Positions 36,736-45,954 of a stretch of DNA of 64,000 bases are shown piece after piece. The notes beneath the pieces were generated by a model that saw nothing but the letters and a program-made list of their open reading frames with translations, ran no database searches and was not told the DNA's origin. The position numbers were made by a program, and so were the translations under genes. Positions within the stretch are counted from its first letter, which is position 1, and each line of letters starts with the position of its first letter. This stretch comes from Pedobacter frigiditerrae (GTDB taxonomy: Bacteria > Bacteroidota > Bacteroidia > Sphingobacteriales > Sphingobacteriaceae): NCBI RefSeq assembly GCF_004331645.1, contig NZ_SJSK01000002.1:558001-622000 (forward strand), read 5' to 3'.

Positions 36736-39700
36736 TTAATGTTCGCGACTATCTACTGCCGGAAATTCAAGTTCTGATTGTTCGTTATGCACATCTTCAT
36801 CAAATGGAGATTTACTGCTTACCTTTTCTTGTAGCGTTTGGAAAATGATAAACAAAGCCGGAATTACAAATATCCCGAAGATGGTTCCAATTAACATTCC
36901 GCCAACTGCACCTGTACCAATAGAAGTATTACCAGCGGCACCAACTCCAGATGAAAGCATTAATGGCAATAAACCTAAAATAAATGCAAATGAGGTCATC
37001 AAAATTGGACGTAAACGAGCAGTTGCACCTTCAATTGCTGCATTAACAATACTCATTCCTTTTCTCCTTCTATCAACTGCATATTCTACAATTAAGATGG
37101 CATTTTTAGCTAATAAACCAACCAGCATAATTAAAGTAATCTGTGTATAGATGTTATTATCAACACCAAAAATCTTATCGAAAATAAATACACCTGCTAA
37201 TCCAATAGGTAGAGAAATTAAAACTGCCAATGGTAAAATATAACTTTCATACTGTGCAGCTAAAAGGAAGTACACAAATACAACGCAAAGCAAGAAGATA
37301 AATATAGTCTGATTACCACCTGCCATTTCCTCACGGGATAAGCCCGAAAATTCGTATCCATAGCCTGCAGGTAAGTGAATAGCTGCTTCTTCTTGCACAG
37401 CTTTAAGTGCATCACCTGAACTAAAACCAGCTTTTGGCGCACCAGTTACCGCAATTGATGTATACAAGTTAAAACGAGAAATGGCTTGCGGTCCGTAAAC
37501 TTTAGTAAGTGTGATAAACTCAGTTATTGGAGCCATGGCACCAGTTGAATTTCTCACATAAATACTGTTTAAGGTTTGTTGGTTAGCACGGTAAGCCGCA
37601 TCTGCTTGGTACATTACCCTATACTGTTTACCAAATTTATTAAAGTTTGAAGCATAAACTCCGCCATAATAGCCTTGTAAAACGCCTAAAACATCTGTTA
37701 CTGCTAAACCAGCTTGTTTAATTTTGGCCACATTAACATCAACTTGATATTGAGGGAAATTTGGGTTAAATGAGGTATAAGCATTCAATATTTCGGGCCT
37801 TTTACTTAATGCCGCTAAAAATGCGTTACCAATTTCATTAAATTTCCTAATGTCGCCACCTGTTTTATCTTGTAACTGAAATTCGAAACCACCACTTGTA
37901 CCAAAACCTTGAATGGTTGGAGGGGCAAAGAAAATAATTTTAGCGCCTTTAATTTTTGCTGTTTTAGCAAATAATTCGCCGATGATTGCTTTAACATCAC
38001 GCTTTCTTTCATCCCACGGCACCAAACGAGATATTACCATTCCGTATGAACTTCCAGTACCACTAATCATACTTCTACCCACAATCCTCAAAGAGTTTTT
38101 AATCTCAGGAATGGTATGTACTATATCATCAATTTGCTTAATTACAACTTCTGTTTGTTCGTTTGAAGTTCCGGCTGGTAATGAAATATCAGACATGATG
38201 GTTCCCAAATCTTCATTTGGCACAAAACCCTTCGGCGTAGTATTCATTGTCCATACCAAAACAACCACGAAACCTAAAATACCTGCAATGGCCACCCATT
38301 TTTTGCGAGACAGAAAGCTAACAGATTTTTTATAACGGTTGGTCATTAAATCAAACGAAGTATTAAAACCTACATAAAAACGCTGTAAAAAGTTTTTCGG
38401 TTTTTCGTGATCATCTGCATGAGGCTTTAAGAAAATGGCACACAAAGCAGGACTTAATGTTAAAGCGTTAACAGCTGATAAAATAATCGCTATAGCTAAG
38501 GTTAAGCCGAATTGTTTGTAAAATACCCCCGATGAACCTTGAATAAAACTTACCGGGATAAATACCGCAGCCATTACCAAAGTAATAGATATAATTGCAC
38601 CGCTAATATCATCCATTGCATCTACAGTAGCTTTTTTAGCAGATTTATAACCGTGGTCTAGTTTGGCGTGTACCGCCTCAACTACCACAATTGCATCATC
38701 TACCACAATACCAATGGCTAATACCAATGCAAAAAGCGTTAACAAATTAATGGTAAAACCGAATAAACTCAGGAAGAAAAACGTACCAATAATTGCCACT
38801 GGAACAGAAATAGCCGGAATTAATGTAGAACGGAAATCTTGCAGGAAGATAAACACCACTAAAAACACTAAAATAAATGCTTCAATCAGAGTGTGTATTA
38901 CTTTTTCAATAGAGGCATCCAAGAAATCGTTAACGTTAATCAAGGTAGTATAATGAACACCTTTTGGAAACGATTTTTGAGCTTCGTCTAAAGCTTTTAG
39001 AGAATTTTCAATTACCTCTTTTGCATTTGAGCCTGCGGTTTGATTAATTGCAATACCTAATGCAGGCTTACCATTAAATCTTACTGAACTGGTATAACTT
39101 TGTGCCCCTAGTTCTATTCTAGCAATGTCTTTTAGCCTTAATACTTGTCCGTTAGCACCAGTTCTAATGATAATGTTGCTAAATTGTGTTTCATCTTTTA
39201 AGCGGCCAGAATATTTTAAAGTGTATTGAAAAGATTGATCGCCTTGCTCTCCAAATTGACCTGGAGCTGCTTCTATATTCTGTTCTGCCAAGGCTACACT
39301 AATATCATTTGGTACTAAACCATAAGTTGCCATTACATCTGGTTTTAGCCAAATACGCATGGTATAGTCCATTAAACCAAATGCACTTGCATCACCTACT
39401 CCATTTATACGTTTAATCTGAGGAATGATGTTAATATTGGCATAATTCTGCAAAAATTTCTGATCATAAGAAGGATCATCACTATAAATAGCAAATATTA
39501 GTACGTTACTAGCTTGTCTTTTAGCGGTAACTACACCAGAACGTGTAACCTCAGCAGGTAATAAACTGCTTGCTCTAGCCACACGATTTTGTACGTTTAC
39601 TGCCGCTAGGTCTGGGTTTGTACCCAATTTAAAGTTTACAGTAATTGTTGCCGTACCATCATTACTGGCAGAAGAAGTCATATAGGTCATGTTCTCTACC

Positions 39701-39912
39701 CCATTTATTTGCTCTTCTAATGGAATAACCACACTACTCATGACCACATCGGCATTTGCACCCTGGTATGATGCTGATACCTGAACTGTTGGCGGTGCAA
39801 TTTCTGGATATTGTGAAACTGGTAAGGTAACTAAACCTAATATGCCTAGAATTACAATGATAATGGAGATTACCGTTGATAATACTGGTCTTTCTATAAA
39901 TTTCTTAAACAT
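36736..39912 (-). CDS. RND multidrug efflux permease (HAE-1, AcrB-like)
   Basis: The 1058-residue protein is a full-length HAE-1 transporter. It has the N-terminal helix FIERPVLSTVISIIIVILGIL, the TM4 motif GIVVDDAIVVVEAV with the proton-relay Asp pair (about 405), and the GxSGVFYKQF segment. A second half repeats the 6-helix plan (ISLPIGLAGVF, LVGLLAKNAILIVEYA). It pumps hydrophobic compounds or drugs with proton antiport. It sits between adaptor (39 bp) and duct (10 bp) genes. The 39 bp before it contain short direct repeats of TACGATTG. Confidence 0.97.
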   Translation of the reverse strand: MFKKFIERPVLSTVISIIIVILGILGLVTLPVSQYPEIAPPTVQVSASYQGANADVVMSSVVIPLEEQINGVENMTYMTSSASNDGTATITVNFKLGTNPDLAAVNVQNRVARASSLLPAEVTRSGVVTAKRQASNVLIFAIYSDDPSYDQKFLQNYANINIIPQIKRINGVGDASAFGLMDYTMRIWLKPDVMATYGLVPNDISVALAEQNIEAAPGQFGEQGDQSFQYTLKYSGRLKDETQFSNIIIRTGANGQVLRLKDIARIELGAQSYTSSVRFNGKPALGIAINQTAGSNAKEVIENSLKALDEAQKSFPKGVHYTTLINVNDFLDASIEKVIHTLIEAFILVFLVVFIFLQDFRSTLIPAISVPVAIIGTFFFLSLFGFTINLLTLFALVLAIGIVVDDAIVVVEAVHAKLDHGYKSAKKATVDAMDDISGAIISITLVMAAVFIPVSFIQGSSGVFYKQFGLTLAIAIILSAVNALTLSPALCAIFLKPHADDHEKPKNFLQRFYVGFNTSFDLMTNRYKKSVSFLSRKKWVAIAGILGFVVVLVWTMNTTPKGFVPNEDLGTIMSDISLPAGTSNEQTEVVIKQIDDIVHTIPEIKNSLRIVGRSMISGTGSSYGMVISRLVPWDERKRDVKAIIGELFAKTAKIKGAKIIFFAPPTIQGFGTSGGFEFQLQDKTGGDIRKFNEIGNAFLAALSKRPEILNAYTSFNPNFPQYQVDVNVAKIKQAGLAVTDVLGVLQGYYGGVYASNFNKFGKQYRVMYQADAAYRANQQTLNSIYVRNSTGAMAPITEFITLTKVYGPQAISRFNLYTSIAVTGAPKAGFSSGDALKAVQEEAAIHLPAGYGYEFSGLSREEMAGGNQTIFIFLLCVVFVYFLLAAQYESYILPLAVLISLPIGLAGVFIFDKIFGVDNNIYTQITLIMLVGLLAKNAILIVEYAVDRRRKGMSIVNAAIEGATARLRPILMTSFAFILGLLPLMLSSGVGAAGNTSIGTGAVGGMLIGTIFGIFVIPALFIIFQTLQEKVSSKSPFDEDVHNEQSELEFPAVDSREH

Positions 39913-39951
39913 AAAATTTAATTACGATTGTTGAATGACGATTTACGATTG

Positions 39952-41124
39952 CTATTTTTTGATTTCAGCAAACACCGAATCCCTGTTTAATGCTACAGGT
40001 TTAATTTTTGTTCCGTCTTTTAAAGATTGGAAACCTTCAAAAACAATTTTATCGCCAGTTTTTAAACCGCTAGTAACTACATAAAAATTACCTTTAGTTA
40101 TTTCCTTAATTTTGATTTCTGTATTTACAACTTTAGCAGAATCGCCTAAAACGTAAACAAATTTCTTTCCTTGTAAGTCTACTGTAGATTTTTGTGGGAT
40201 TAAAATCACATCATCAAAATGCTGAGGAATACGAACCGAAGCACTCGAACCACTTTTTAATAATGATGTTGGATTAGGGAAAGTTGCCCTTAAACTAGCT
40301 GAACCTGTAGCTGTATTAATTTGTCCGTTTATCGATTCTATTTTACCGTTTTGGGCATAAATAGTTCCATCTGCCAATACTAAACTTACCGCAGGAATAT
40401 TTTTCATTTGCTCGGCTAAGGTTTTTCCTTTATAAGTGGTTGAAAAATCTAACAGTTGTTTTTCATTTAAAGAGAAGTAAGCATAAACTTTAGCAATGTT
40501 AGATACAGTTGTTAAAGGTTGAGCACTACTACCACTTACTAAACTTCCGGTTTTAAAAGGAATACTACCTACAATACCATCAACCGGACTTGTAATAGAA
40601 GTATAACCTAAGTTTACACGAGCATTAGAAAGTTCTGCTTTTGCTTGTGCTAAAGCTGCTCTTCTGCTTTGTAAAGTCAACAAAGCTGCATCCAATTCAT
40701 ATTTACTAATGATGTCTTTTTCTACTAAAGGTTTTGTTTTATTTACTTGAAGTTGCGCTGCACTTACATTTGCTTCGGCACTGCTAATTGCTGCTGCAGC
40801 AGTTCTAACTTGCTGCTCGTATTGTGGGGCATTTATTTTAAAAAGTAGTTGACCTTTTTTCACAACAGCACCTTCATCAACATAAATTCTTTCTATAAAA
40901 CCATCAACCTTCGGTCTAATATCAACATCCTGAATCCCTTCAATTGTAGCTGGGTAATCTGAGTTTAAAGTAGTTGATTGTGTGCTGATATCAAAAACCG
41001 AATACGGTTGTGGCATTGCCGCCGCCGCAGCGGCTTGTTTTGCCTTTTCTTCCTTGTCGCCATTACAAGAAGCCAAAACAGCACCTATTATTAACAGGAA
41101 TGATAATTTAATTGTTGCTTTCAT
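39952..41124 (-). CDS. RND efflux periplasmic adaptor lipoprotein
   Basis: The 390-residue protein starts at the ATG at 41124 with signal peptide and lipobox GAVLASCNGD. The membrane-fusion layout is complete: a lipoyl half-motif (IEGIQDVDIRPKVDGFIERI), a helical hairpin (about 105-180), the second lipoyl half (LGYTSITSPVDGIVGSI), a beta-barrel, and a C-terminal domain with LKTGDKIVFEGFQSLKDG. It joins the permease to the outer-membrane duct. It follows the TetR gene by 36 bp in the same direction. Confidence 0.95.
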   Translation of the reverse strand: MKATIKLSFLLIIGAVLASCNGDKEEKAKQAAAAAAMPQPYSVFDISTQSTTLNSDYPATIEGIQDVDIRPKVDGFIERIYVDEGAVVKKGQLLFKINAPQYEQQVRTAAAAISSAEANVSAAQLQVNKTKPLVEKDIISKYELDAALLTLQSRRAALAQAKAELSNARVNLGYTSITSPVDGIVGSIPFKTGSLVSGSSAQPLTTVSNIAKVYAYFSLNEKQLLDFSTTYKGKTLAEQMKNIPAVSLVLADGTIYAQNGKIESINGQINTATGSASLRATFPNPTSLLKSGSSASVRIPQHFDDVILIPQKSTVDLQGKKFVYVLGDSAKVVNTEIKIKEITKGNFYVVTSGLKTGDKIVFEGFQSLKDGTKIKPVALNRDSVFAEIKK

Positions 41125-41160
41125 ATTTATGTTGGGGTTGCTTTTGTGTTTCATTTTTAT

Positions 41161-41745
41161 TTATTGGTATATCATTTCGAAGATTAACTTCTTTCTATCT
41201 TTCATCAATTTCAAATATTCTGCATCATTAACATTATATAATGATTTATTAAGGCAAGTTGTAATTAATGGGTAAGCCATCAAGGCGAATAAGTTGATGC
41301 AGAATTGCTTTGGATCCATCTTTCTAATTTTCCCCTTATCCATTTCAGCACTAATTTCTTTTAGAAATCTTTTTACAATGGTTTTCTTCTCTTCTGGAAT
41401 AACTCTTGATGTCCTGTTAAATTCAGTCACCACGTACATTTCCCGATAAGGAAATTTCATAGCCTGATCCATAAAAACCGTGATTAATTTTTCTAATTTT
41501 TCTTTAAATTCTAATTCAGCTTCGAAAACCGGGTCTAACACTGCCGACATTTCTTGCCGGGCTTCTGTAGCAACTTGCTCAAAAAGAATATCTCTAGACC
41601 TGAAATAATAATTTAATAATGTCCTGTTTACACCTGCCGCATCGGCGATGTCTTGTGTTGTAGCGTGTAATTTCCCCTCCGAAAAAAAGATACGTTTTGC
41701 TGTATCTTTTATCAGTTGCTCCGTGCCCTTATCTTTTACTGCCAT
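41161..41745 (-). CDS. TetR-family regulator of the RND operon
   Basis: The 194-residue protein has a TetR N-terminal HTH (about 8-55, IKDTAKRIFFSEGKLHATTQ with GVNRTLLNYYFRSRDILFE) and an all-helical ligand domain. It is the first gene of the operon with adaptor, permease and duct, and an inverted repeat at 41755-41799 lies just upstream. This suggests autoregulation and drug-responsive repression of the pump. The ligand is not predictable. Confidence 0.92.
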   Translation of the reverse strand: MAVKDKGTEQLIKDTAKRIFFSEGKLHATTQDIADAAGVNRTLLNYYFRSRDILFEQVATEARQEMSAVLDPVFEAELEFKEKLEKLITVFMDQAMKFPYREMYVVTEFNRTSRVIPEEKKTIVKRFLKEISAEMDKGKIRKMDPKQFCINLFALMAYPLITTCLNKSLYNVNDAEYLKLMKDRKKLIFEMIYQ

Positions 41746-41754
41746 TTACAATTA

Positions 41755-41799
41755 TGTTTAACATTTTTGTTAAACAACAAATTTAACTATATGTTTAAC
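41755..41799. promoter_or_regulatory. Candidate TetR operator
   Basis: TGTTTAAC at 41755-41762 is inverted as GTTAAACA at 41769-41776 (6-bp spacer), and a third half-site, TGTTTAAC, lies at 41792-41799. They sit 10-54 bp before the TetR start. Confidence 0.55.
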
Positions 41800-41870
41800 C
41801 ATACAAAGTTTCTATCAAAAATGTAGCTGATTTATGACAAAGGATTGATAAACTATAAATTCTATAAAAC

Positions 41871-41907
41871 AAAAAACTGCAACGATTAAACATCGTTGCA
41901 GTTTTTT
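41871..41907. terminator. Perfect-stem terminator after the peroxiredoxin gene
   Basis: A 16-bp perfect stem (41871-41886 with 41892-41907), loop TAAAC, has A- and T-runs at its ends. It ends the leftward ECF operon 18 bp past the peroxiredoxin-like stop and also insulates the TetR gene. Confidence 0.92.
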
Positions 41908-41924
41908 GTTAAATGTCATTAAAT

Positions 41925-42509
41925 TTACAGATTTGCATCTAAAACACTTACCGAAGGGCGTTTTTTGTAATCTTTATCAAAAAATACAAACTTAATTTTT
42001 CCGGCTTTGTCTATGATATAAGTTGCCGGTACAGGCAATACGTAATCAGTTTGTCCGTTTGCCATCGCAACATCTAGTCCTCCTTTCTTGTAACGTTCTG
42101 CCAAACCTGGCTCCATTACATAACTAACTTTATATGCTTTCATTATATTATAGTTTCTATCACTAATAATACTAAATGAAGCTTTTGTTTTTGCAATTGT
42201 CTTATCAATACCAGCAGCGGTTTCTGGCGAAATACCAATTACATAAGCACCTTTAGCTGTTAATACTTGCAGGCTATCTTGCAGGTTTTTGATGTGTTTA
42301 TTACAAAACGGGCACCATTGACCTCGATAAAAGAATAGCACTACAGATTTATGCCCTTTCAAAACACTCTTCAAGTCAATAAGCTTTCCATTGTTATCTT
42401 TTAGACTAAACAAAGGGGCTTTGTCTCCAATTTTTAAAGGTTCTTGTGCAAATAATTTAGTTGTTGTAAATAAAACAAGTGCAATTAATAAGATTTTTTT
42501 CATTTTCAT
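41925..42509 (-). CDS. Secreted peroxiredoxin-like (AhpC/TSA) protein
   Basis: The 194-residue protein has a signal peptide (about 1-21, ending LFAQ). The redoxin fold has FYRGQWCPFCNKH (C-P-F-C, about 66-69) and a closing VPATYIIDKAGKIKFVFF. It belongs to the peroxiredoxin-like branch with a CxxC pair. It is probably periplasmic and repairs or reduces thiols or peroxides. Start and stop overlap the anti-sigma gene by 4 bp, which places it under the ECF factor. Confidence 0.9.
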   Translation of the reverse strand: MKMKKILLIALVLFTTTKLFAQEPLKIGDKAPLFSLKDNNGKLIDLKSVLKGHKSVVLFFYRGQWCPFCNKHIKNLQDSLQVLTAKGAYVIGISPETAAGIDKTIAKTKASFSIISDRNYNIMKAYKVSYVMEPGLAERYKKGGLDVAMANGQTDYVLPVPATYIIDKAGKIKFVFFDKDYKKRPSVSVLDANL

Positions 42510-42772
42510 TTATTTAATTTTTCTTTGATTAATGATTGTAAATTGTTTTTAAAATCATCAGTCAGTTTTTCTCTCTTCGGCTGATTAAAAAGATTACCGA
42601 CCATAGTTTCAATATATTTACTTTGGCGCTGATAAGTTTTACACCAAGAACAACTGAACAGATGCAGCTTTAGCTTTATTTTTTCATCTGGATGTAATTG
42701 CGTGTGCATCCCTTTCTCTATTAAAAAGGTGGCTTTTTTACAATCCCTATTATTATTTTCCATCCATCCCAT
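42506..42772 (-). CDS. Putative anti-sigma factor with zinc-finger motif
   Basis: The 88-residue protein starts at the ATG at 42772, directly after the sigma stop. It contains HLFSCSWCKTYQRQ (H-x3-C-x2-C), the ZAS-type zinc-binding pattern of small anti-sigma factors, with an upstream His/Cys possibly completing it. There is no clear membrane helix, so it is a soluble redox- or zinc-responsive type. It sits between the ECF sigma gene and the peroxiredoxin-like gene. Confidence 0.75.
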   Translation of the reverse strand: MGWMENNNRDCKKATFLIEKGMHTQLHPDEKIKLKLHLFSCSWCKTYQRQSKYIETMVGNLFNQPKREKLTDDFKNNLQSLIKEKLNK

Positions 42773-42774
42773 AT

Positions 42775-43317
42775 TTACAACCAATGTTTTTGTAAACAAG
42801 CTCTCAAGCTCAGCTTACTTCGATGTACAATTACCCAATAATTTGCAGCAGTTATGCTTAACGATGAACAAATCAATTCGGTAGAACTATCATCAACATA
42901 CTTTAAACTAAAAACGGTTAACCAAAGTGCTGGTAATTTTTTCATACATTCCTCTAGTACCTTGCCTAGTTCCTTATTCTCTAAAGGATTACTTTCGTTT
43001 ATACCAATTTCTAAGGGTTGACTCTTCCAATGTCCATCATGTTCAAAAAAAACATCATCAGTTAATTGCTCAATCGGAAGCTTCTTTTTCTTATAACTAT
43101 CTATGATCTTATTTTTTAAAATGGCAGTTAACCAAGTGAGCTCAGTACTTTCTCCTTTAAAACTTTGCATTCCTTGTAATGCTGCCAAAAATGTCTCTTG
43201 CACTAAATCTTTTGCTAATTCCTCAGAAAAAACCTTTTTTAGAGCAAAACGATACAGTTTATCTGCATAAAGCGCTACCCATAAATTTGGATCTGTTTTA
43301 AGATTTTTATCAGCCAT
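42775..43317 (-). CDS. ECF sigma factor
   Basis: The 180-residue protein starts at the ATG at 43317; a longer reading adds an unrelated leader. It has sigma-2 (LYRFALKKVFSEELAKDLVQETFLAA) with LTWLTAILKNKIID, and sigma-4 (LPALWLTVFSLKYVDDSSTE with LSITAANYWVIVHRSKLSLR). The LSITAANYWVIVHRSK type groups it with a Bacteroidota ECF branch next to small zinc anti-sigmas. It likely drives its own operon and a thiol-stress response. Confidence 0.92.
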   Translation of the reverse strand: MADKNLKTDPNLWVALYADKLYRFALKKVFSEELAKDLVQETFLAALQGMQSFKGESTELTWLTAILKNKIIDSYKKKKLPIEQLTDDVFFEHDGHWKSQPLEIGINESNPLENKELGKVLEECMKKLPALWLTVFSLKYVDDSSTELICSSLSITAANYWVIVHRSKLSLRACLQKHWL

Positions 43318-43508
43318 TAAATAAATATAACTTTTGCAAGTTCTTTGTAATGGTAGTCTGAAGAATAACCAATTCCTTACAAATGATGAAGAAAAAATTA
43401 TTAATGGTTTATATAAGTAAATCAAATACCTATAAATCGATAAATAAATGTATCACAAAATTTTAAGTAAAGAGATTACTTCTTGTCTGCAATGACGAAG
43501 AAGAAAAT

Positions 43509-44522
43509 CTACCAAATCAATTGATAGATATTTCCTTTATTTCCAGTCAATAAAACCAAACTGCCTTTTTTGGCTTTTTGTAAAGCATTAAAGTTTTGAG
43601 TGGAGATGTTAATCCAAGTATTGCCACCATCTAAAGAATAATCTGTACCAGAAGAACCTGTTGCAAAGCAAATTTTATTATTAAAGTACTCAACTGCTGA
43701 GCGATAGCCAAGAACTGGCCTTAATGGTTTTTCCCAAGTTTTACCACCATTTTTTGTTACAACAACATTATTAGTGTTTTCTTTATCCTTTAAATAGTTT
43801 CCACCAACGGCGATACCATTTCTTGCGTCATAAAAAGCAATTGAAAATGGACCTGTACTACTTTCACCTTGTATAATTGGGCAATCGTACACCTTCCATT
43901 TATAACCATAATTGTTAGAGAAGTAGATTTTTGATTTAGAGCCGCCACTTGCAACCCATACCCTACCGCCTTGTCCGGTTCTAATAGTTGTGCCGCTAGC
44001 TGCAAAACCAGCCTCGCCAACACTTAATTCTTGCTTAAGATTTGCAGAAATATCTTGCCAAGTTAAACCACCATCGGTAGTTTTTAGCAATTGCATTTTA
44101 TTTTTAATTGGGTCACCAAATATAATGCCTTGTTGCGCATCCCAAAAATCCATTCCATCTAAAAATATAGCCGAATCAGTGTTTTTATAAGCTTCTCTCC
44201 AAGTCTTGCCACCATCAATTGTTGATAGAATATAGGCTGGGGAACCTGCATTTACCACGATTGCCTTTAGGTTATCAAAAGCCTGAATATCTCTAAAATC
44301 TAATTTTTCATATCCTTTAGGCTGCATCCATTCCCATGTTTTCCCACCGTTTAATGTTTTACCAACATAACCACCACTTCCACTTATCCAAGCAATAGAA
44401 TCAGATAAAACAGATAAACCTCGCATACTGGTATTTGTGCCCGAAGCCAGTTTTTTTAAACTGTAATTTTGGGCAAAGGCAATGCTTGGAAGTAATAACA
44501 ATAAATAGATAATTCTTTTCAT
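43509..44522 (-). CDS. Secreted Ycf48/BNR-repeat beta-propeller protein
   Basis: The 337-residue protein has a signal peptide (about 1-18, ending AFAQ). At least five propeller blades carry the BNR-like motif DGGKTW (TLNGGKTWEW, STIDGGKTWREA, KTTDGGLTWQD, VTKNGGKTWEK, SLDGGNTWIN). The family is the Ycf48/HCF136-like or sialidase-like propellers, often annotated as an oxidoreductase without proof. It is exported. Function is unknown. Confidence 0.85.
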   Translation of the reverse strand: MKRIIYLLLLLPSIAFAQNYSLKKLASGTNTSMRGLSVLSDSIAWISGSGGYVGKTLNGGKTWEWMQPKGYEKLDFRDIQAFDNLKAIVVNAGSPAYILSTIDGGKTWREAYKNTDSAIFLDGMDFWDAQQGIIFGDPIKNKMQLLKTTDGGLTWQDISANLKQELSVGEAGFAASGTTIRTGQGGRVWVASGGSKSKIYFSNNYGYKWKVYDCPIIQGESSTGPFSIAFYDARNGIAVGGNYLKDKENTNNVVVTKNGGKTWEKPLRPVLGYRSAVEYFNNKICFATGSSGTDYSLDGGNTWINISTQNFNALQKAKKGSLVLLTGNKGNIYQLIW

Positions 44523-44551
44523 AGGGTGCCAGATGATATTTTATATTGAGA

Positions 44552-44986
44552 TTATTTAACTTTTTTCCAAACTTCTGTTCTTCCAATAAGAGATATGCCA
44601 ATGTAACCTCTCATTTTCAATTTATTTACACCTTCCAAACTCATATTGCCACTATAAGATTTGCCAGTTTTAGGGTCATAAACTTTTCCTTCAGTCCATT
44701 CATTATCTTCATAAACAAAGTCTTTTACAATTTCTAGCCCCAAAATTGGTTTTGTTCTCAAGCTAGTATTCGGATTCTTGACATCCGTTCTAGGTTTACC
44801 ATTTTCGTCATTTGGGTCTTTTATCCAAACTAATTTGCCAAAGTATTTTTCGCCTTTTTTAAAGATTTCAATTTGCCCTTCGCCTGATGAATTAAGCCAT
44901 TTACCTAAAATATCATCTTTTTTTTGGGCAAAAACAGACAATGTTGAGGCGAACAATATAAATAGGACTGCTAATTTTTTAAACAT
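44552..44986 (-). CDS. DUF2147 domain secreted protein
   Basis: The 144-residue protein has a signal peptide (about 1-20, ending VFAQ). The rest is a DUF2147 domain: ILGKWLNSSGEGQIEIFKKGEKYFGKLVW, then GLEIVKDFVYEDNEWTEGKVYDP, then SYSGNMSLEGVNKLKMRGYIG. It is predicted to be periplasmic. The role of DUF2147 is unknown. It lies 29 bp upstream of the BNR propeller gene in the same direction. Confidence 0.92.
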   Translation of the reverse strand: MFKKLAVLFILFASTLSVFAQKKDDILGKWLNSSGEGQIEIFKKGEKYFGKLVWIKDPNDENGKPRTDVKNPNTSLRTKPILGLEIVKDFVYEDNEWTEGKVYDPKTGKSYSGNMSLEGVNKLKMRGYIGISLIGRTEVWKKVK

Positions 44987-45040
44987 CTGGATAGGTTTAA
45001 TCTGTTTATAAAGTTAGCGAATAGGAATTGAAAATAAAAT

Positions 45041-45310
45041 CTAGCTAGGTAGGCTGGAGAAAATACTGACACTTGGCTGAAAATCATCTTCCAAAATTTC
45101 GGCATAAAATCCATTTTGCTCTAAAATTGAAATGATAGCTTCTGGTATTATTGAACTATTAAGAGATTGAACACGAAGAATTAAGTCACAATCTTCCAAA
45201 TCAAAATTGGCTTTATAGTCAGTAAATTTTAGATGAATCTGCTCAATTAGTCTTTGAGCATCATCACATCTTGAAACATCTGTTTTAAAAACTTCAACCA
45301 TATTACTCAT
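45041..45310 (-). CDS. Small ferredoxin-fold-like protein of unknown function
   Basis: The 89-residue protein (or 86 from the inner ATG at 45301) has alternating strand/helix content: VEVFKTDVSRCDDAQRLIEQ, then FDLEDCDLILRVQ, then IIPEAIISILEQNGFYAEIL. This beta-alpha-beta-beta-alpha-beta pattern recalls heavy-metal-associated (HMA) folds, but there is no CxxC. Function is unknown. Confidence 0.65.
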   Translation of the reverse strand: MSNMVEVFKTDVSRCDDAQRLIEQIHLKFTDYKANFDLEDCDLILRVQSLNSSIIPEAIISILEQNGFYAEILEDDFQPSVSIFSSLPS

Positions 45311-45399
45311 TGTTTATTTTTTATCAACTGCCTAAATAACCTTGATTGTTTAGACAGCTGACAGACTTAATCGTTACAGATTACGCTGTAATTAACATA

Positions 45400-45858
45400 T
45401 CATGCTTTATCGTTTTTACCGTCATTTGCAGGATTAAAACTAATCATCCATTGCACTGCATATTTATCGGTTAGCATGCCATAATAATCGCCCCAAAACA
45501 TATCTTGTAAAGGCATTTGTGCTTTACCGCCTTCAGCTAATCCTGCAAAAATTCGGTCCGCATCTGCCCTACTATCAACACTTATGCAAAGCGATAGATT
45601 TGTACCAGATTTAACTTGCTCCATATTAGAAGGCACGTCTGTTCCCATTAACATAGTTGAGCCAATGTTTAGGGAAATGTGCATGATCTTGTTGCCTTCG
45701 GCGTCAGGCACTTCGTCAACACAGCCTTCTGTATTATCCTCTTTTGGAATATCTTTGTAACGTTGCAAAAAAGCAAACTCACCACCAAAAATTGATTTAT
45801 AAAAGTTAAAAACTTCTTCGGTATTACCATTAAAGTTTACATACGGATTTACCACCAT
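45400..45858 (-). CDS. VOC family protein (PhnB-like)
   Basis: The 152-residue protein has the paired beta-alpha-beta-beta-beta units of the vicinal oxygen chelate fold. It starts VNPYVNFNGNTEEVFNFYKSIFGG, contains MHISLNIGSTMLMGTDV and ends with MFWGDYYGMLTDKYAVQWMI. This is the PhnB-like (3-demethylubiquinone-9 methyltransferase-type) subgroup. The substrate is unknown. It heads a gene group with an SRPBCC and two DinB proteins, a mixture typical of Bacteroidota small-enzyme clusters. Confidence 0.93.
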   Translation of the reverse strand: MVVNPYVNFNGNTEEVFNFYKSIFGGEFAFLQRYKDIPKEDNTEGCVDEVPDAEGNKIMHISLNIGSTMLMGTDVPSNMEQVKSGTNLSLCISVDSRADADRIFAGLAEGGKAQMPLQDMFWGDYYGMLTDKYAVQWMISFNPANDGKNDKA

Positions 45859-45916
45859 GACATTAATTTTTATTGATTTACTAATTATTATTTTTCTTGT
45901 TTTATTTTATTTGTCA

Positions 45917-45932
45917 CCCGATAGCTATCGGG
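45917..45932. repeat. Perfect 16-bp palindrome of a dispersed repeat
   Basis: CCCGATAGCTATCGGG is a perfect palindrome, followed by TCTGAGCGTAGTCGAAGAC. This unit is familiar as an intergenic repeat of Bacteroidota. It sits in the gap before the SRPBCC gene. Confidence 0.75.
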
Positions 45933-45954
45933 TCTGAGCGTAGTCGAAGACTTA

